A stretch of 64,000 nucleotides of DNA from Bacteroidota bacterium. GTDB lineage: Bacteria; Bacteroidota; Bacteroidia; Bacteroidales; JACABE01. A program made the translations under genes and the position numbers. Within the stretch, counting starts at the first letter, position 1; each line of letters opens with the position of its first letter. Below the pieces are notes generated by a model. It did not search any database. It saw only the letters and a list, made by a program, of their open reading frames with translations, and was not told where the DNA came from. Positions 1 to 8,119 of the stretch are shown here, in pieces. Location: NCBI GenBank assembly GCA_013377005.1, contig JACABE010000023.1, positions 1 to 64,000 on the forward strand, written 5' to 3'.

Positions 1-67
1 TTTTCTCATAAAGCTCAAGCATAGCTTCATAACCTCTTTTGCGTAAACGGTCTAAGGTAATAGTTGT
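1..67. other. Left edge, unassigned
   Basis: No gene can be called here. On the minus strand a frame stays open to the window edge and reads TLDRLRKRGYEAM and a few residues more. It has no convincing start and is too short to identify. It may be the beginning of a gene or mobile-element remnant that lies outside the window. Confidence 0.3.
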
Positions 68-200
68 AAGCTTGCTATATATTTTACTAATTATAACAAT
101 ATATTTATCAAGGTTTACTAAAAAAGTATTATTTTTGAGTAGAATTAATAAAAACAAAGGTTATTAGACGAAGTGACGTTAAGCAATCATTGGAGAAAAG
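68..200 (+). repeat. Direct repeat, copy 1 (partner at 3713-3846)
   Basis: The stretch starting AAGCTTGCTATATATTTTAC recurs at 3713. The first 60 bases or so match at roughly 90 percent by eye and similarity fades after that. Both copies share a GGTTATTAGACGAA segment followed by GTTA. The two copies bracket the secreted-protein operon and the IS element. The TTAGACG (164-170) plus GTTAAGC (178-184) end resembles the cassette boundary motifs at 3809-3829 and 8120-8142. Confidence 0.7.
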
Positions 201-275
201 ACAGACAAAGCATTGAAACATAAAAAAAAAGATAAACTAAAATATATTTTATCAATTTAAAAAAGGAGGTTAAAG

Positions 276-752
276 ATGCGACACAAAAAGTTAAAATTAA
301 ATGCTGTACTTTTGTTAGGAATTGGACTAACAGGATTACAAGCCCAAGAAAGCATTAACGCCACAGGTGGCAATGCTGCGGGTAGCGGAGGCTTTGCGAG
401 CTATTCTGTAGGACAGCTTGTTTACACCACCAATACAGGAACAAATGGTTCTGTGGCACAAGGCGTGCAGCAACCATATGAAATTTCGGTAGTAACAGCC
501 ATTGAAGAAGCCAAAGGCATTTCGACATATCCAAACCCTACAATAGATTATATTACATTGGAAGTCAAAGATTATGAAATTTCAAATCTGAGCTTTCAAC
601 TATTTGACATGAATGGTAAGCTTTTACAAAGTAAAAAAATTATAGGCAACCAAACAAAAATTGTTATGAGCAATCTTGTTCCAGCGAATTATTTTGTAAA
701 AGTAGTTCAAGGAAGCAAAGACTTAAAAACATTTAAAATCATTAAAAATTAA
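276..752 (+). CDS. Small secreted T9SS type A sorting-domain protein
   Basis: A 158-residue protein with a signal peptide (about residues 1-23, ending LQAQ). A glycine-rich middle has the recurrent Bacteroidota motif GGNAAGSGG...SYSVGQLVYT...GSVAQGVQQPYEI. A C-terminal type A sorting domain begins at YPNPTIDYITLEV (about residue 85). The sorting domain directs export through the outer membrane by T9SS and is normally cleaved there. The start is fixed by a perfect AAGGAGG ribosome-binding site at 262-268, which is unusual for this phylum. The gene lies 13 bp upstream of 766-2106 and is very probably cotranscribed with it. The function of the short mature part is not known; it contains little besides the export signals. 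Confidence 0.85.
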   Translation: MRHKKLKLNAVLLLGIGLTGLQAQESINATGGNAAGSGGFASYSVGQLVYTTNTGTNGSVAQGVQQPYEISVVTAIEEAKGISTYPNPTIDYITLEVKDYEISNLSFQLFDMNGKLLQSKKIIGNQTKIVMSNLVPANYFVKVVQGSKDLKTFKIIKN

Positions 753-765
753 GGAGGATAAAACA

Positions 766-2106
766 ATGAGAAAAATATTTACAATATTAGTAACTGTTCT
801 ATTAGCAGCTACAGTTTGGGCTCAAAGTCCAAATAAAATGAGCTATCAGGCAGTAATTCGCAATGCAAGTAATAATTTGGTTACAAATACTGCTGTTGCC
901 ATGCAAATAAGTATTCTACAAGGTTCAGCTAGTGGAACAGCAGTTTATGTAGAAACTCAAACACCAAGCACCAATGCCAATGGTTTGGTAAGCATTGAAA
1001 TTGGTGGTGGAACAGTGTTAAGTGGTAATTTTTCAACTATTAACTGGGCAAATGGACCTTATTTTATTAAAACCGAAACCGACCCCGACGGTGCAACAGG
1101 AGGCATATCCTATACCATTTCCGGCACCAGCCAGTTGTTAAGTGTACCTTATGCTTTACATGCAAAAATGGCGGATTCTATCAGCGGAGGGATTATTGAA
1201 AACGATCCTATTTTTACATTGTGGAACAAAAACTATAACGATCTTATCAACAAACCCAACATTGCCGACAGCGTCAGTGTTCATGGATTTAATGGACAAT
1301 ACGTTAGTTTGACCGGAATTCCCTCTTCCTTTACACCGACTGCACATAATCAGGCATGGAGCACCATCACCAGTAAACCCACTACCCTTGCTGGTTATGG
1401 CATTACGGATGCTTTTAACGGTACTTGGTTAAGTTTGACGGGAAAACCCTCTTTTGCAACAGTTGCAACATCGGGTAGCTACAACGACTTAAGCAACCTT
1501 CCTACTATTATTAACAGCCAGTGGGTTAACTCTGGAAGCGATATTAATTACAGTGCCGGAAACGTAGGCATTGGAACAGCAACTACTCAGGCAAACCTCA
1601 ATGTGTATGGATCGGTAACAGTGGTGAACACCCCCACCATAAGCAATGCAACCAAAATGTTGGTTAAAAATGCTACGAACAACCAAGTCAGTGAACAAAA
1701 CATAGAACTCGGAGGCTTAAAAAGTGTAAAAACTTATAGAATAGCAACAAATGCACTTTTGCAAGATATTGACGCCGGCGGGGGCTTATTCCTGACCTTT
1801 GATAACAACTATGTGCAAACCTCTGTGAATGTTAAAATGAAAGCCAAAAGACCATCCGGTTCATTTGTTTCAACTGTGTTAACCACTCGTTATTATACAA
1901 ATACTGTTAGTGGAGAAATATTAAATTTAACTATTGGTTCAAATTATGTTTTAATTCAATCCACTACAACAGAAGTCAATTGGTGTTACACTCAGTTCAA
2001 TTATGAAATAATAAATTGTAACAGCAACGAAAAATGGAATGTTAAATTGCTGGTAGATGGTCAAGCCAACTTTAATATCACTTCACAATATTATAAAGGG
2101 AATTAA
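766..2106 (+). CDS. Secreted protein with tail-fibre-like repeats
   Basis: A 446-residue protein with a signal peptide ending VWAQ. Residues 22-130 form the common Bacteroidota module starting KMSYQAVIRNASNNLV and ending SVPYALHAKMADS. Then come tail-fibre-like 'YNDLxNxP' and 'LTGxP' units (about residues 155-250). The C-terminal 200 residues are not recognised, and there is no YPNP sorting domain. Its AAGGAGG site lies 14 bp after the preceding stop, so translation with 276-752 is likely coordinated. Such proteins are generally thought to be fibrous surface or appendage proteins; that role is inferred. It is followed by the IS element with no obvious terminator between them. Confidence 0.75.
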   Translation: MRKIFTILVTVLLAATVWAQSPNKMSYQAVIRNASNNLVTNTAVAMQISILQGSASGTAVYVETQTPSTNANGLVSIEIGGGTVLSGNFSTINWANGPYFIKTETDPDGATGGISYTISGTSQLLSVPYALHAKMADSISGGIIENDPIFTLWNKNYNDLINKPNIADSVSVHGFNGQYVSLTGIPSSFTPTAHNQAWSTITSKPTTLAGYGITDAFNGTWLSLTGKPSFATVATSGSYNDLSNLPTIINSQWVNSGSDINYSAGNVGIGTATTQANLNVYGSVTVVNTPTISNATKMLVKNATNNQVSEQNIELGGLKSVKTYRIATNALLQDIDAGGGLFLTFDNNYVQTSVNVKMKAKRPSGSFVSTVLTTRYYTNTVSGEILNLTIGSNYVLIQSTTTEVNWCYTQFNYEIINCNSNEKWNVKLLVDGQANFNITSQYYKGN

Positions 2107-2123
2107 ATTGGTTTGTTAGAAAT

Positions 2124-3710
2124 TCTCGCAGATGGCGTGGATGAGACGCTAAAAAACCCACAGTAATTTGTTGATAACTTTTATGGTGTAATTTTCTTAT
2201 TTTCATTAGATTTAGTAACTTTAATGTATGAAATTCATACAAGGAGAAAACAGGAATCAAATACATCTTTTTCCACAATCGTTGGAAGCATCCATCGCTC
2301 TTGATAATGAAGTAAGAGTAATAGACCTTTTTGTTGATAGCTTGTCATTAAAAAAATTTGGATTCGACATGGACTTTATCGAAAATTGTCGCCCTGCGTA
2401 TCATCCTGCAGATTTACTCAAGCTTTTTATTTACGGGTATCTTAACAGGATACGTTCTTCGAGAGACTTGGAAAAAGAATGTAAAAGAAACATCGAGTTA
2501 ATGTGGCTTATGAAAAGCCTTCAACCCGATCATAATACCATCTCTAATTTCAGGAGAGATAATCCCATAGGGATAAAAAGAGTTTTTAGGGCAAGTGTAC
2601 AGATAGCCAAACATTTTGATTTGATTGGGGGTAAGCTGATAGCCGGAGACAGCACCAAGCTGAGAGCTCAGAATTCAAAAAAGAATAATTACAATCAGGG
2701 TAAAATAGAAAGACATTTGGTTTATATTGAAAATAAACTGGAAGAATATACAAAGATGTTGGCAACAGAGGATTTAGAAAACAGGGCCATTATAGAAAAG
2801 GAAATAGCAAAGCAGCATCAGCGAAAAGCCAACTATCAAAGGTTATCACAACAACTTATTGAAACTAATGAAGAACAGATATCAACTTCTGATCCTGAAA
2901 GCCGGCAAATGATTACCAGAAATAATATAACAGAAGTAGCCTATAATGTTCAGACAACAGTAGACGGCAAACATAGTATCCCAATCGATTATAAAGTTAC
3001 AGCCAACAACGACAGTAAAGCCAAGGGTAATATGTTGCAACGAGCCAAAACTATATTGCATACCAATGAATTTACTGCACTTTACGATAAAGGATATCAT
3101 ACAGGCAGCGAAATGAAGGTGGCAGAGGATCTGGGGATCAATGCCATTGTTGCTATACCGGATGTAGCTTCCAATGCACCTGATGAAAGATATAACGTTG
3201 CAAATTTTCAATACAACAAAGAAGATGATGCTTATATCTGCCCCGAAAATAAGGTTTTAGAGACCAATGGAAATAATTAAAACAAGAACAGAGGAAAACA
3301 CAGAGCAATAATCCTGGTAAAACACTATAAAACTAGTGTCTGCAAAATATGTTCTAAAAGAGAACTCTGCACCAAAAACAAGAGTGGAAGATTGATAGAA
3401 CGCAGTCAATATGCTGAATATATAGAACAAAAGAGAAAAAGGGTAGCAGCCAACCCAAAACTCTATAAACGACGGCAATCTATAGTGGAGCATCCCTATG
3501 GAACCATAAAACGTCAATGGGGATTCTATTCTATACAAACAAAAAAAAGCAAGGCAAGGGCAAGTGCCGATATAGGACTTATGTTTATAGCCTACAATCT
3601 GAGACGAATAATGAATATTTTAGGACACGAAATCTTCAAAAACTACCTAAGAGTAGTTTTTTCTACTGTTTTATTGTTTTTTGGACTCATTCAACGCCGG
3701 ATAAGTCATT
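2124..3710 (+). mobile_element. IS1182-like insertion sequence (approximate ends)
   Basis: The element is defined by the transposase and by imperfect terminal inverted repeats. The left end around 2124-2148 contains GATGGCGTGGATGAGAC. The reverse complement of the right end (3684-3710) contains CCGGCGTTGAATGAGTC, so GGCGT and ATGAG are shared with one or two gaps. Exact ends and any target duplication cannot be fixed by eye. The right end directly abuts the second copy of the 135-bp direct repeat. The transposase is interrupted, so the copy is probably not autonomous. Confidence 0.6.
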
Positions 3711-3766
3711 TTAAGCTTGCTATATATTTTACAAATTATAACAATATATTCATCAGGGTTTGCTAA
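2228..3766 (+). pseudogene. IS1182-family transposase with one in-frame stop codon
   Basis: The frame encodes a transposase of about 512 residues with the N-terminal DUF772-type region (AYHPADLLKLFIYGYLNRIRSS, split here: motif around residues 55-80). The DDE-type catalytic part has AGDSTKLRAQNS near residue 140, YDKGYHTG near 287, and a late HPYGTIKRQWG segment after the break. Codon 351 (3278-3280) is TAA. Downstream the same frame continues without a gap through a CKIC...LC cysteine motif (codons 375-386) to the stop at 3764-3766. The damage is therefore a single nonsense mutation, not a frameshift. Unless the stop is read through, the protein ends before the conserved C-terminal glutamate region and should be inactive. 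Confidence 0.85.
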
Positions 3767-3846
3767 AAAACATTATTTTTGATGAGAATTTGATAAAAAC
3801 GGAGGTTATTAGACGAACTGAAGTTAGCAACTATTTTAGAAAAAGA
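3713..3846 (+). repeat. Direct repeat, copy 2 (partner at 68-200)
   Basis: It begins AAGCTTGCTATATATTTTAC, as in copy 1, and ends with TTAGACG (3809-3815) and GTTAGCA (3823-3829). The last part looks like the 3' boundary of an attC-type site and would be the 5' boundary of the SRPBCC-MarR cassette that follows. Confidence 0.7.
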
Positions 3847-3892
3847 CCTTGCAATCTTAAAAAAGACATTATACAGTTTGAATGAAAACAAA

Positions 3893-3936
3893 TTTACATA
3901 TTATATGTTTACATATTATCTTTGCACAGATAATAT
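3893..3936 (+). promoter_or_regulatory. Promoter with overlapping operator palindromes for SRPBCC-MarR pair
   Basis: A Bacteroidota-type -7 element TATCTTTG lies at 3917-3924, 38 bp before the start codon. Two symmetric elements overlap it. ACATAT-T-ATATGT (3896-3908) is a perfect palindrome. ATATTATCT-N6-AGATAATAT (3913-3921 and 3928-3936) is a perfect 9-bp inverted repeat whose spacer contains the end of the -7 element. The 12-mer TTTACATATTAT also occurs twice, 15 bp apart (3893 and 3908). MarR proteins are dimers that bind such palindromes, so autoregulation by the second gene is the likely reading. Confidence 0.65.
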
Positions 3937-3962
3937 ATTATTAATTCAAAAAAATCAAACGT

Positions 3963-4382
3963 ATGTGGACTAAATCTCATTCAATCGTAACGAAAGAAGT
4001 TACAAAAGAACAAATGTGGAAATTGATATCCGATGTAAATAATTGGCATACTTGGGACCATGGAATAGAATTTGCCAAAATGGAAGGGGAATTTAAAAAA
4101 GGAAATAAAATTCTTTTAAGACCTAAAGGAGGCCCAAATGTAAACATTGAAATTTTGGAAACTAATAAAAATAAAAGGTTCTATGATGTTTCTAAAATGC
4201 CATTAGCCAAAATATATGACGATCATATTTATGAAGACACTGAAGATGGGCTTAAAATTACAGGAATTATTTCTGTTACAGGAATTTTAGGGTTTTTATG
4301 GGTAAAGTTAGTTGCTAAAAAATTGGCTGATTCTTTGCCAACCGATATACAAAAGCAAATTAATGTGGCTTCAAGTTTATGA
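3963..4382 (+). CDS. SRPBCC-family (START-like) protein
   Basis: A 139-residue cytosolic protein with the SRPBCC/polyketide-cyclase-like pattern. An amphipathic first strand (MWTKSHSIVTKEVTKEQMWKL) is followed by VNNWHTWDHGIEF, central strands with KGNKILLRPKGG, and a C-terminal helix. This fold binds hydrophobic ligands, but the ligand is not predictable here. The stop codon overlaps the start of the MarR gene (ATGA at 4379-4382), so the two are translationally coupled. SRPBCC plus MarR is a recurrent pair in Bacteroidota. The pair appears to be one cassette-like unit between the boundary at 3823 and the element at 4843. Confidence 0.8.
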   Translation: MWTKSHSIVTKEVTKEQMWKLISDVNNWHTWDHGIEFAKMEGEFKKGNKILLRPKGGPNVNIEILETNKNKRFYDVSKMPLAKIYDDHIYEDTEDGLKITGIISVTGILGFLWVKLVAKKLADSLPTDIQKQINVASSL

Positions 4383-4834
4383 AATCAACAGATAATACAT
4401 TTAGTGTTGATAAACCTGAAGAAAGTTCAGGTTTCTTATTATGGCAAGTAACAAACCTCTGGCAACGAGAAATTAAAAAGGCATTAGAAGATTATGGATT
4501 AACGCACTCTCAATATGTATTATTAGCAAGTATTTATTGGCTGACAATTCATAAACAAGAAGTAACTCAAATTGTGTTGTCGGCTCACACGAAAATTGAC
4601 CCAATGACAACTTCAACTGTTTTAAGAACGCTTCAACAAAAGGGTTTAATACAAAGACAGGAGCATATGACTGACACAAGAGCCAAGACAGTTGGTCTTA
4701 CCGAAGATGGGAAAAACATGATTAAGAAAGCTGTTGTAACTGTTGAAAAATTTGATGCCGATTTTTTTTCTAAACTCGGGACTAAGGCAACAGAATTTAA
4801 TGACAATTTATTAGTTTTACTTGAACCGAAATAA
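4379..4834 (+). CDS. MarR-family winged-helix transcriptional regulator
   Basis: A 151-residue protein. The N-terminal helix FLLWQVTNLWQREIKKALEDYGL leads to LTHSQYVLLASIYWL (typical MarR helix 1-2). A winged helix-turn-helix follows at about residues 55-110, with the recognition part KIDPMTTSTVLRTLQQKGLI and wing residues MTDTRAKTVGLTEDGK. The C-terminal helix serves dimerisation. It probably represses its own operon through the palindromes at 3896-3936 and may respond to a ligand handled by the coupled SRPBCC protein (inference). The attC-like element begins 8 bp after its stop. Confidence 0.88.
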   Translation: MKSTDNTFSVDKPEESSGFLLWQVTNLWQREIKKALEDYGLTHSQYVLLASIYWLTIHKQEVTQIVLSAHTKIDPMTTSTVLRTLQQKGLIQRQEHMTDTRAKTVGLTEDGKNMIKKAVVTVEKFDADFFSKLGTKATEFNDNLLVLLEPK

Positions 4835-4842
4835 AAACGGCC

Positions 4843-4936
4843 GCTAACATACGCCTATGTCCATTGGCTGGCTGAAGTGCATTTAGCGGTCTTTGCTCCT
4901 GCAAACCACCAAATAAATATAGCCTCGGGCGTTAGC
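4843..4936 (+). repeat. attC-like intergenic element 1
   Basis: The element starts GCTAACATACGCC (4843) and ends GGGCGTTAGC (4927-4936). The outer GCTAAC/GTTAGC pair is a perfect inverted repeat, and CGCC/GGCG and CTAT/ATAG inside can pair further. Such imperfect hairpin symmetry with AAC...GTT ends is typical of integron attC sites, and the ends resemble Vibrio-type repeats. It lies between two unrelated short genes. No covariance search was possible. Confidence 0.6.
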
Positions 4937-4970
4937 AAGTATTTAGGAAAAACACTAAAAATAAATTATT

Positions 4971-5429
4971 ATGTACAAATTTTTTAAAATACTTTTAATA
5001 TTAGTTTTTGCAATTATTTTTAAATCATATTCGCAAGAAGTATTTATACCAAAATATTTTACTGTCATTTCTAAGGAAAAAGGGAAGCAAATGTTGAATC
5101 AATGCTCAAGAGCAACACCAAGAAAAGTTAAAAAATTCTTCAATTTGACTCAAAATGAAATTCAAAAATTAGACACTTGTTTTTTAAATTATTTCAAAAA
5201 AGAGTACTTAGAAATGTATGCATTTCAGTATATTGGATTAATAATAAAAGGTAAAAAATATATTAATATTAATGCTTTTGCAATTGATAATGACATTATT
5301 AATAATTCAAACAATAAATGGAAAACAGAACCAGTTGACGTTTGTGATGGTGGAGGTGCATTCTGGGGAATATTGTTTAATATTGAGAACTGTTCATTTA
5401 GTCAATATGGTTCTAATGGAATAGCATAA
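4971..5429 (+). CDS. Secreted protein of unknown function (cassette-like gene)
   Basis: A 152-residue protein with a clear signal peptide (hydrophobic residues 5-17, cleavage near SYSQ). The mature part is unrecognised. It contains LNQCSRATPRK near residue 42, a single-domain alpha/beta pattern, and a C-terminal VCDGGGAFWGILFNIE block followed by QYGSNGIA, which looks like a conserved family signature. It lies between two attC-like elements. The sequence GTTAGCAAG at 4931-4939 before it is the exact reverse complement of CTTGCTAAC at 5448-5456 after it. Export to the periplasm is supported; any role is unknown. Confidence 0.7.
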   Translation: MYKFFKILLILVFAIIFKSYSQEVFIPKYFTVISKEKGKQMLNQCSRATPRKVKKFFNLTQNEIQKLDTCFLNYFKKEYLEMYAFQYIGLIIKGKKYININAFAIDNDIINNSNNKWKTEPVDVCDGGGAFWGILFNIENCSFSQYGSNGIA

Positions 5430-5447
5430 GAATTAAAACAATAAACG

Positions 5448-5570
5448 CTTGCTAACAGCACCTTGCTGCTAGCAGGGTTAAACAAAAATGTGAAATGAAC
5501 AACATTAATAAACAAAGCAGTAAACTGAAAGGAAAGGACTGCCTGAAAGCAAGCTGCGGAAAGTTGGGGC
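5448..5570 (+). repeat. attC-like intergenic element 2
   Basis: Begins CTTGCTAACAGCACC and ends CTGCGGAAAGTTGGGGC. It shares TAACAGCACC, GTGAAAT(G/A)AACAAC, CTGAAAGGAAAGGA and AGCTGCGGAA in the same order with the element at 8646-8787, so the two are homologous although the genes around them are not. The ends form an imperfect hairpin (CTTGC, AAC, TTGCT and CAGG pair with the far side). Confidence 0.6.
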
Positions 5571-5604
5571 AAGTTTTAAATTATCGTACTAAATAAAAAT
5601 ATTT

Positions 5605-6066
5605 ATGGCAAAAGAAATAATTGTTGAAAAATCTATTATTATAGATAAACCAAGTTTGGAAGTATTTAATTTACTTAAAATTACAAAAAACCAAGAGAAT
5701 TTTAGTGTATGGAACATGAAGGACCCAAATAAGGAAACTACATCGACAGGAACTGATGGAACTGTAGGTTTTAATTACACATGGAATAGTAAAAACAATA
5801 GCGTTGGAGCAGGCAGTCAAAAAATCATTACGCTTATTGAAGGTGAGCTTATTGAATATGATTTAAAATTTGAAAGACCAATGAAGAATGTGGGCAAATC
5901 AAAATTTGCTATTCAATCATTGTCGAGTACACAAACAAAAGTTACATGGACTTTTCTAGGTCCAACAAAATTTCCAATGAGTTTATTTAAAAGAATATTT
6001 CAGAAAATGCTGGGAAAAGATATAATCCAAAGTCTTGAAAACCTTAAGATACTTTTGGAAAAATAA
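5605..6066 (+). CDS. SRPBCC-family protein
   Basis: A 153-residue cytosolic protein. The first strand EIIVEKSIIIDKPSLEVFNLL is followed by the NFSVWNMKDPN segment, a glycine-containing central sheet (GTVGFNYTW...VGAGSQKI) and a C-terminal helix (SLFKRIFQKMLGKDIIQSLENL). This is the polyketide-cyclase/START-like fold that binds small hydrophobic ligands. It is not closely similar to the SRPBCC protein at 3963-4382, so it is not a local duplicate. It stands alone between elements 2 and 3, with only about 35 bp between the upstream element and its start. Confidence 0.78.
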   Translation: MAKEIIVEKSIIIDKPSLEVFNLLKITKNQENFSVWNMKDPNKETTSTGTDGTVGFNYTWNSKNNSVGAGSQKIITLIEGELIEYDLKFERPMKNVGKSKFAIQSLSSTQTKVTWTFLGPTKFPMSLFKRIFQKMLGKDIIQSLENLKILLEK

Positions 6067-6069
6067 ACC

Positions 6070-6252
6070 AGCCTATAACAGCACCAATGCAAAATGATAA
6101 GGACAGTACGAGTTGCATATGTTTGTCACAGCGATATAAATTTATTTCTAAACAGTTGCAAGCCACTTTTTGCTATTAAATTACATTTGTAGTAGCAGGC
6201 ATAGGACAGTGCAAGTAAATCCGCACTTCGCTTTAGCTGCGGAACGTTCATT
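6070..6252 (+). repeat. attC-like intergenic element 3
   Basis: Starts 4 bp after a stop codon with CAGCCTATAACAGCACCAATGC and ends near GCTGCGGAACGTTCATT. It shares the TAACAGCACC head and GCTGCGGAA tail with elements 2 and 4 but has a longer unrelated centre. The 120 bp after it, up to 6375, hold no recognisable gene or clear promoter. Confidence 0.5.
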
Positions 6253-6375
6253 AAACCCATCAACAAAAAGCAAGGAAACTTTTTTAACAATTTTTCCCTC
6301 CCCATGCAACCCTTTTCGCAATAATTATGTCTAAAAGGCAATTATTTCATTTTATCAAACAAATTAAAACCTTTT

Positions 6376-7926
6376 ATGAAAAAACTAAGTTTTACATTAC
6401 TTCTATCGCTTTGCGTATTACTGATTCAGGCTCAAAGCACAGCTTATCTCAAAGTAGCTAACAACGGTTATTTTGAAAAAATTGAAAAAGTTTCCTCCGG
6501 TGGATATATCACTACGGGTTTCGACAGTGCCTACAAAGTTCAGGTCATTCGTTGGGACAATAGTTTTAACATGACATGGAAATATGTTTTCAACGATACC
6601 AACATCATGGTTGGTTCACCCAAAATAGTGGAAGCTAATGACGGTAGTTTTTATTTTTTAATGGGTTCGCATGAATATACAGCATCTACCTGGATTGTGA
6701 AATTCAGTTCGGCTGGTGCTTTAGTATGGCAGAAAATATATTACCTGACTTCGGGCAATATGAATTCAATAGCCCTATCGAAAGCTTTGCCCGGCGACAA
6801 CGGCTTTTTGATAGGAGGCGGGCAGAATACCTTATCTAATTATATCATAAAATGTGCTGCCGATGGCACAATAGAGTGGCAAAACCAATATTTATATCCT
6901 TTGAGCACAGGCGTAATTACCTGCTATAGTATTATAGCTGATGGAACGGGGTATGTGGTTTCGTCGAGTTACAACATCAACTCTTTATTGACCATGAAAA
7001 TCAGCGCTACAGGAAGCATCAGTTCGCATTCGGCTTATACTTATACAGGAATGCAGATAATCCCTAGCCGCATTGTGAAACTAAATACTACCGGTGGATA
7101 TGCCATTGTGGGAGGATATAACAATACCAACAACAATAAAACTGAATTTGTGGCAATTTACAACGCTGCACTCAGCTTGCAATCGTTCAACGAACTTACG
7201 GTAACTTATAATCAGTTTGTCCTTAATGATATTACAGCTATCAACAATGGAAGAAGCATGATTGTTGACGGAAGTATTTACGATAACTCGGCTTTTACCA
7301 TTGCCATGATTAATCTTTCGAACACCGGCTCTGTTATCTGGAAAAAAAGAGCCTACGGAAACACTACTACAACCAATAAAAATGTTGAATTCAGGGGTCT
7401 CACCGAAAACGGAATTACGACGGTTCATGTTGGACAAGGAATAAATGAAGGCCGTGTGATTGCTGTGATTGATAGCAATGGAAATGGTTTGTGTAACAAC
7501 GATATGGCATTTAATATGACCAATGTTCACCCAACCCTCGTTTTGCAATCGCAAACCATGAGTGTGGCAACGGCCAATGCAATGAAATCTAATGTTAGTT
7601 ATGCTTACTCGAATTATGCTTCGTATAATAAACAGATTTATTGTGGAAACCTTTTGACAATTGATGACAATACAGGAAACCAGGTTATAGTTTCCTCCAT
7701 TTATCCTAATCCTGCCACTGATATGGTAAATCTGAATATTGAAAACCCCGACAATGCAAAACTGACATTAAATATTTATTCGATGACCGGCAAATTGATC
7801 AGGACTGAAATGCTAAAACAGAATCAGAGCCGGATTAATATTGATGATTTAAATAATGGAATCTATATGTTTGAAATCAAATCTGATGAATGGAGAACTA
7901 CTCAGAAACTGCTAATAAATAAGTAA
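6376..7926 (+). CDS. Secreted T9SS type A protein, probable beta-propeller
   Basis: A 516-residue protein with a signal peptide (MKKLSFTLLLSLCVLLIQAQ). About 390 residues carry repeated blade-like units in which a G-G/S-Y/F-I-x-G strand alternates with W-containing strands (examples: SGGYITTGFDSA, NGFLIGGGQNT, GGYAIVGGYNN). Such spacing of about 50 residues suggests a beta-propeller. The C-terminal type A sorting domain starts at SSIYPNPATDMVNLNI (about residue 440) and ends QKLLINK. Export by T9SS to the cell surface or medium is expected. No catalytic motif is visible. It interrupts the run of short cassette-like genes and is closed by a strong terminator. Confidence 0.82.
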   Translation: MKKLSFTLLLSLCVLLIQAQSTAYLKVANNGYFEKIEKVSSGGYITTGFDSAYKVQVIRWDNSFNMTWKYVFNDTNIMVGSPKIVEANDGSFYFLMGSHEYTASTWIVKFSSAGALVWQKIYYLTSGNMNSIALSKALPGDNGFLIGGGQNTLSNYIIKCAADGTIEWQNQYLYPLSTGVITCYSIIADGTGYVVSSSYNINSLLTMKISATGSISSHSAYTYTGMQIIPSRIVKLNTTGGYAIVGGYNNTNNNKTEFVAIYNAALSLQSFNELTVTYNQFVLNDITAINNGRSMIVDGSIYDNSAFTIAMINLSNTGSVIWKKRAYGNTTTTNKNVEFRGLTENGITTVHVGQGINEGRVIAVIDSNGNGLCNNDMAFNMTNVHPTLVLQSQTMSVATANAMKSNVSYAYSNYASYNKQIYCGNLLTIDDNTGNQVIVSSIYPNPATDMVNLNIENPDNAKLTLNIYSMTGKLIRTEMLKQNQSRINIDDLNNGIYMFEIKSDEWRTTQKLLINK

Positions 7927-7978
7927 TAGGGAGTATAGATGGTTTAATATTAAATACCAAAAAATACTGATTATCTTT

Positions 7979-8007
7979 AACCCGAAGTGTATGCTTCGGG
8001 TTTTTTT
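7979..8007 (+). terminator. Rho-independent terminator
   Basis: A 9-bp stem AACCCGAAG/CTTCGGGTT with a 6-base loop and a run of T, 52 bp after the stop of the T9SS gene. Confidence 0.9.
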
Positions 8008-8028
8008 GTTAAATGAATTTATTTTAAG

Positions 8029-8056
8029 TTTTGGTGATAAATATCGTTTATATTTG
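8029..8056 (+). promoter_or_regulatory. Possible promoter for the downstream short genes
   Basis: TATATTTG (8049-8056) fits the TAnnTTTG -7 element. TTTTGG at 8029-8034 could be a -33 element, but the spacing is shorter than usual. The first codon downstream is at 8150. Confidence 0.35.
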
Positions 8057-8119
8057 TGCGGAAATGTCTGACAATTATCAAGAAAATCCTACCGAAAAAG
8101 GAGGTAAGGGATGTATTTG

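Noticed and set aside
1-160. Minus-strand open frame at the left edge
   Set aside because: No start codon in frame at a plausible position and an in-frame stop just upstream; too short to call, so described only as edge sequence.
2228-3766. Transposase made by programmed frameshift, as in some IS families
   Set aside because: Both parts are in the same frame; only one TAA codon separates them.
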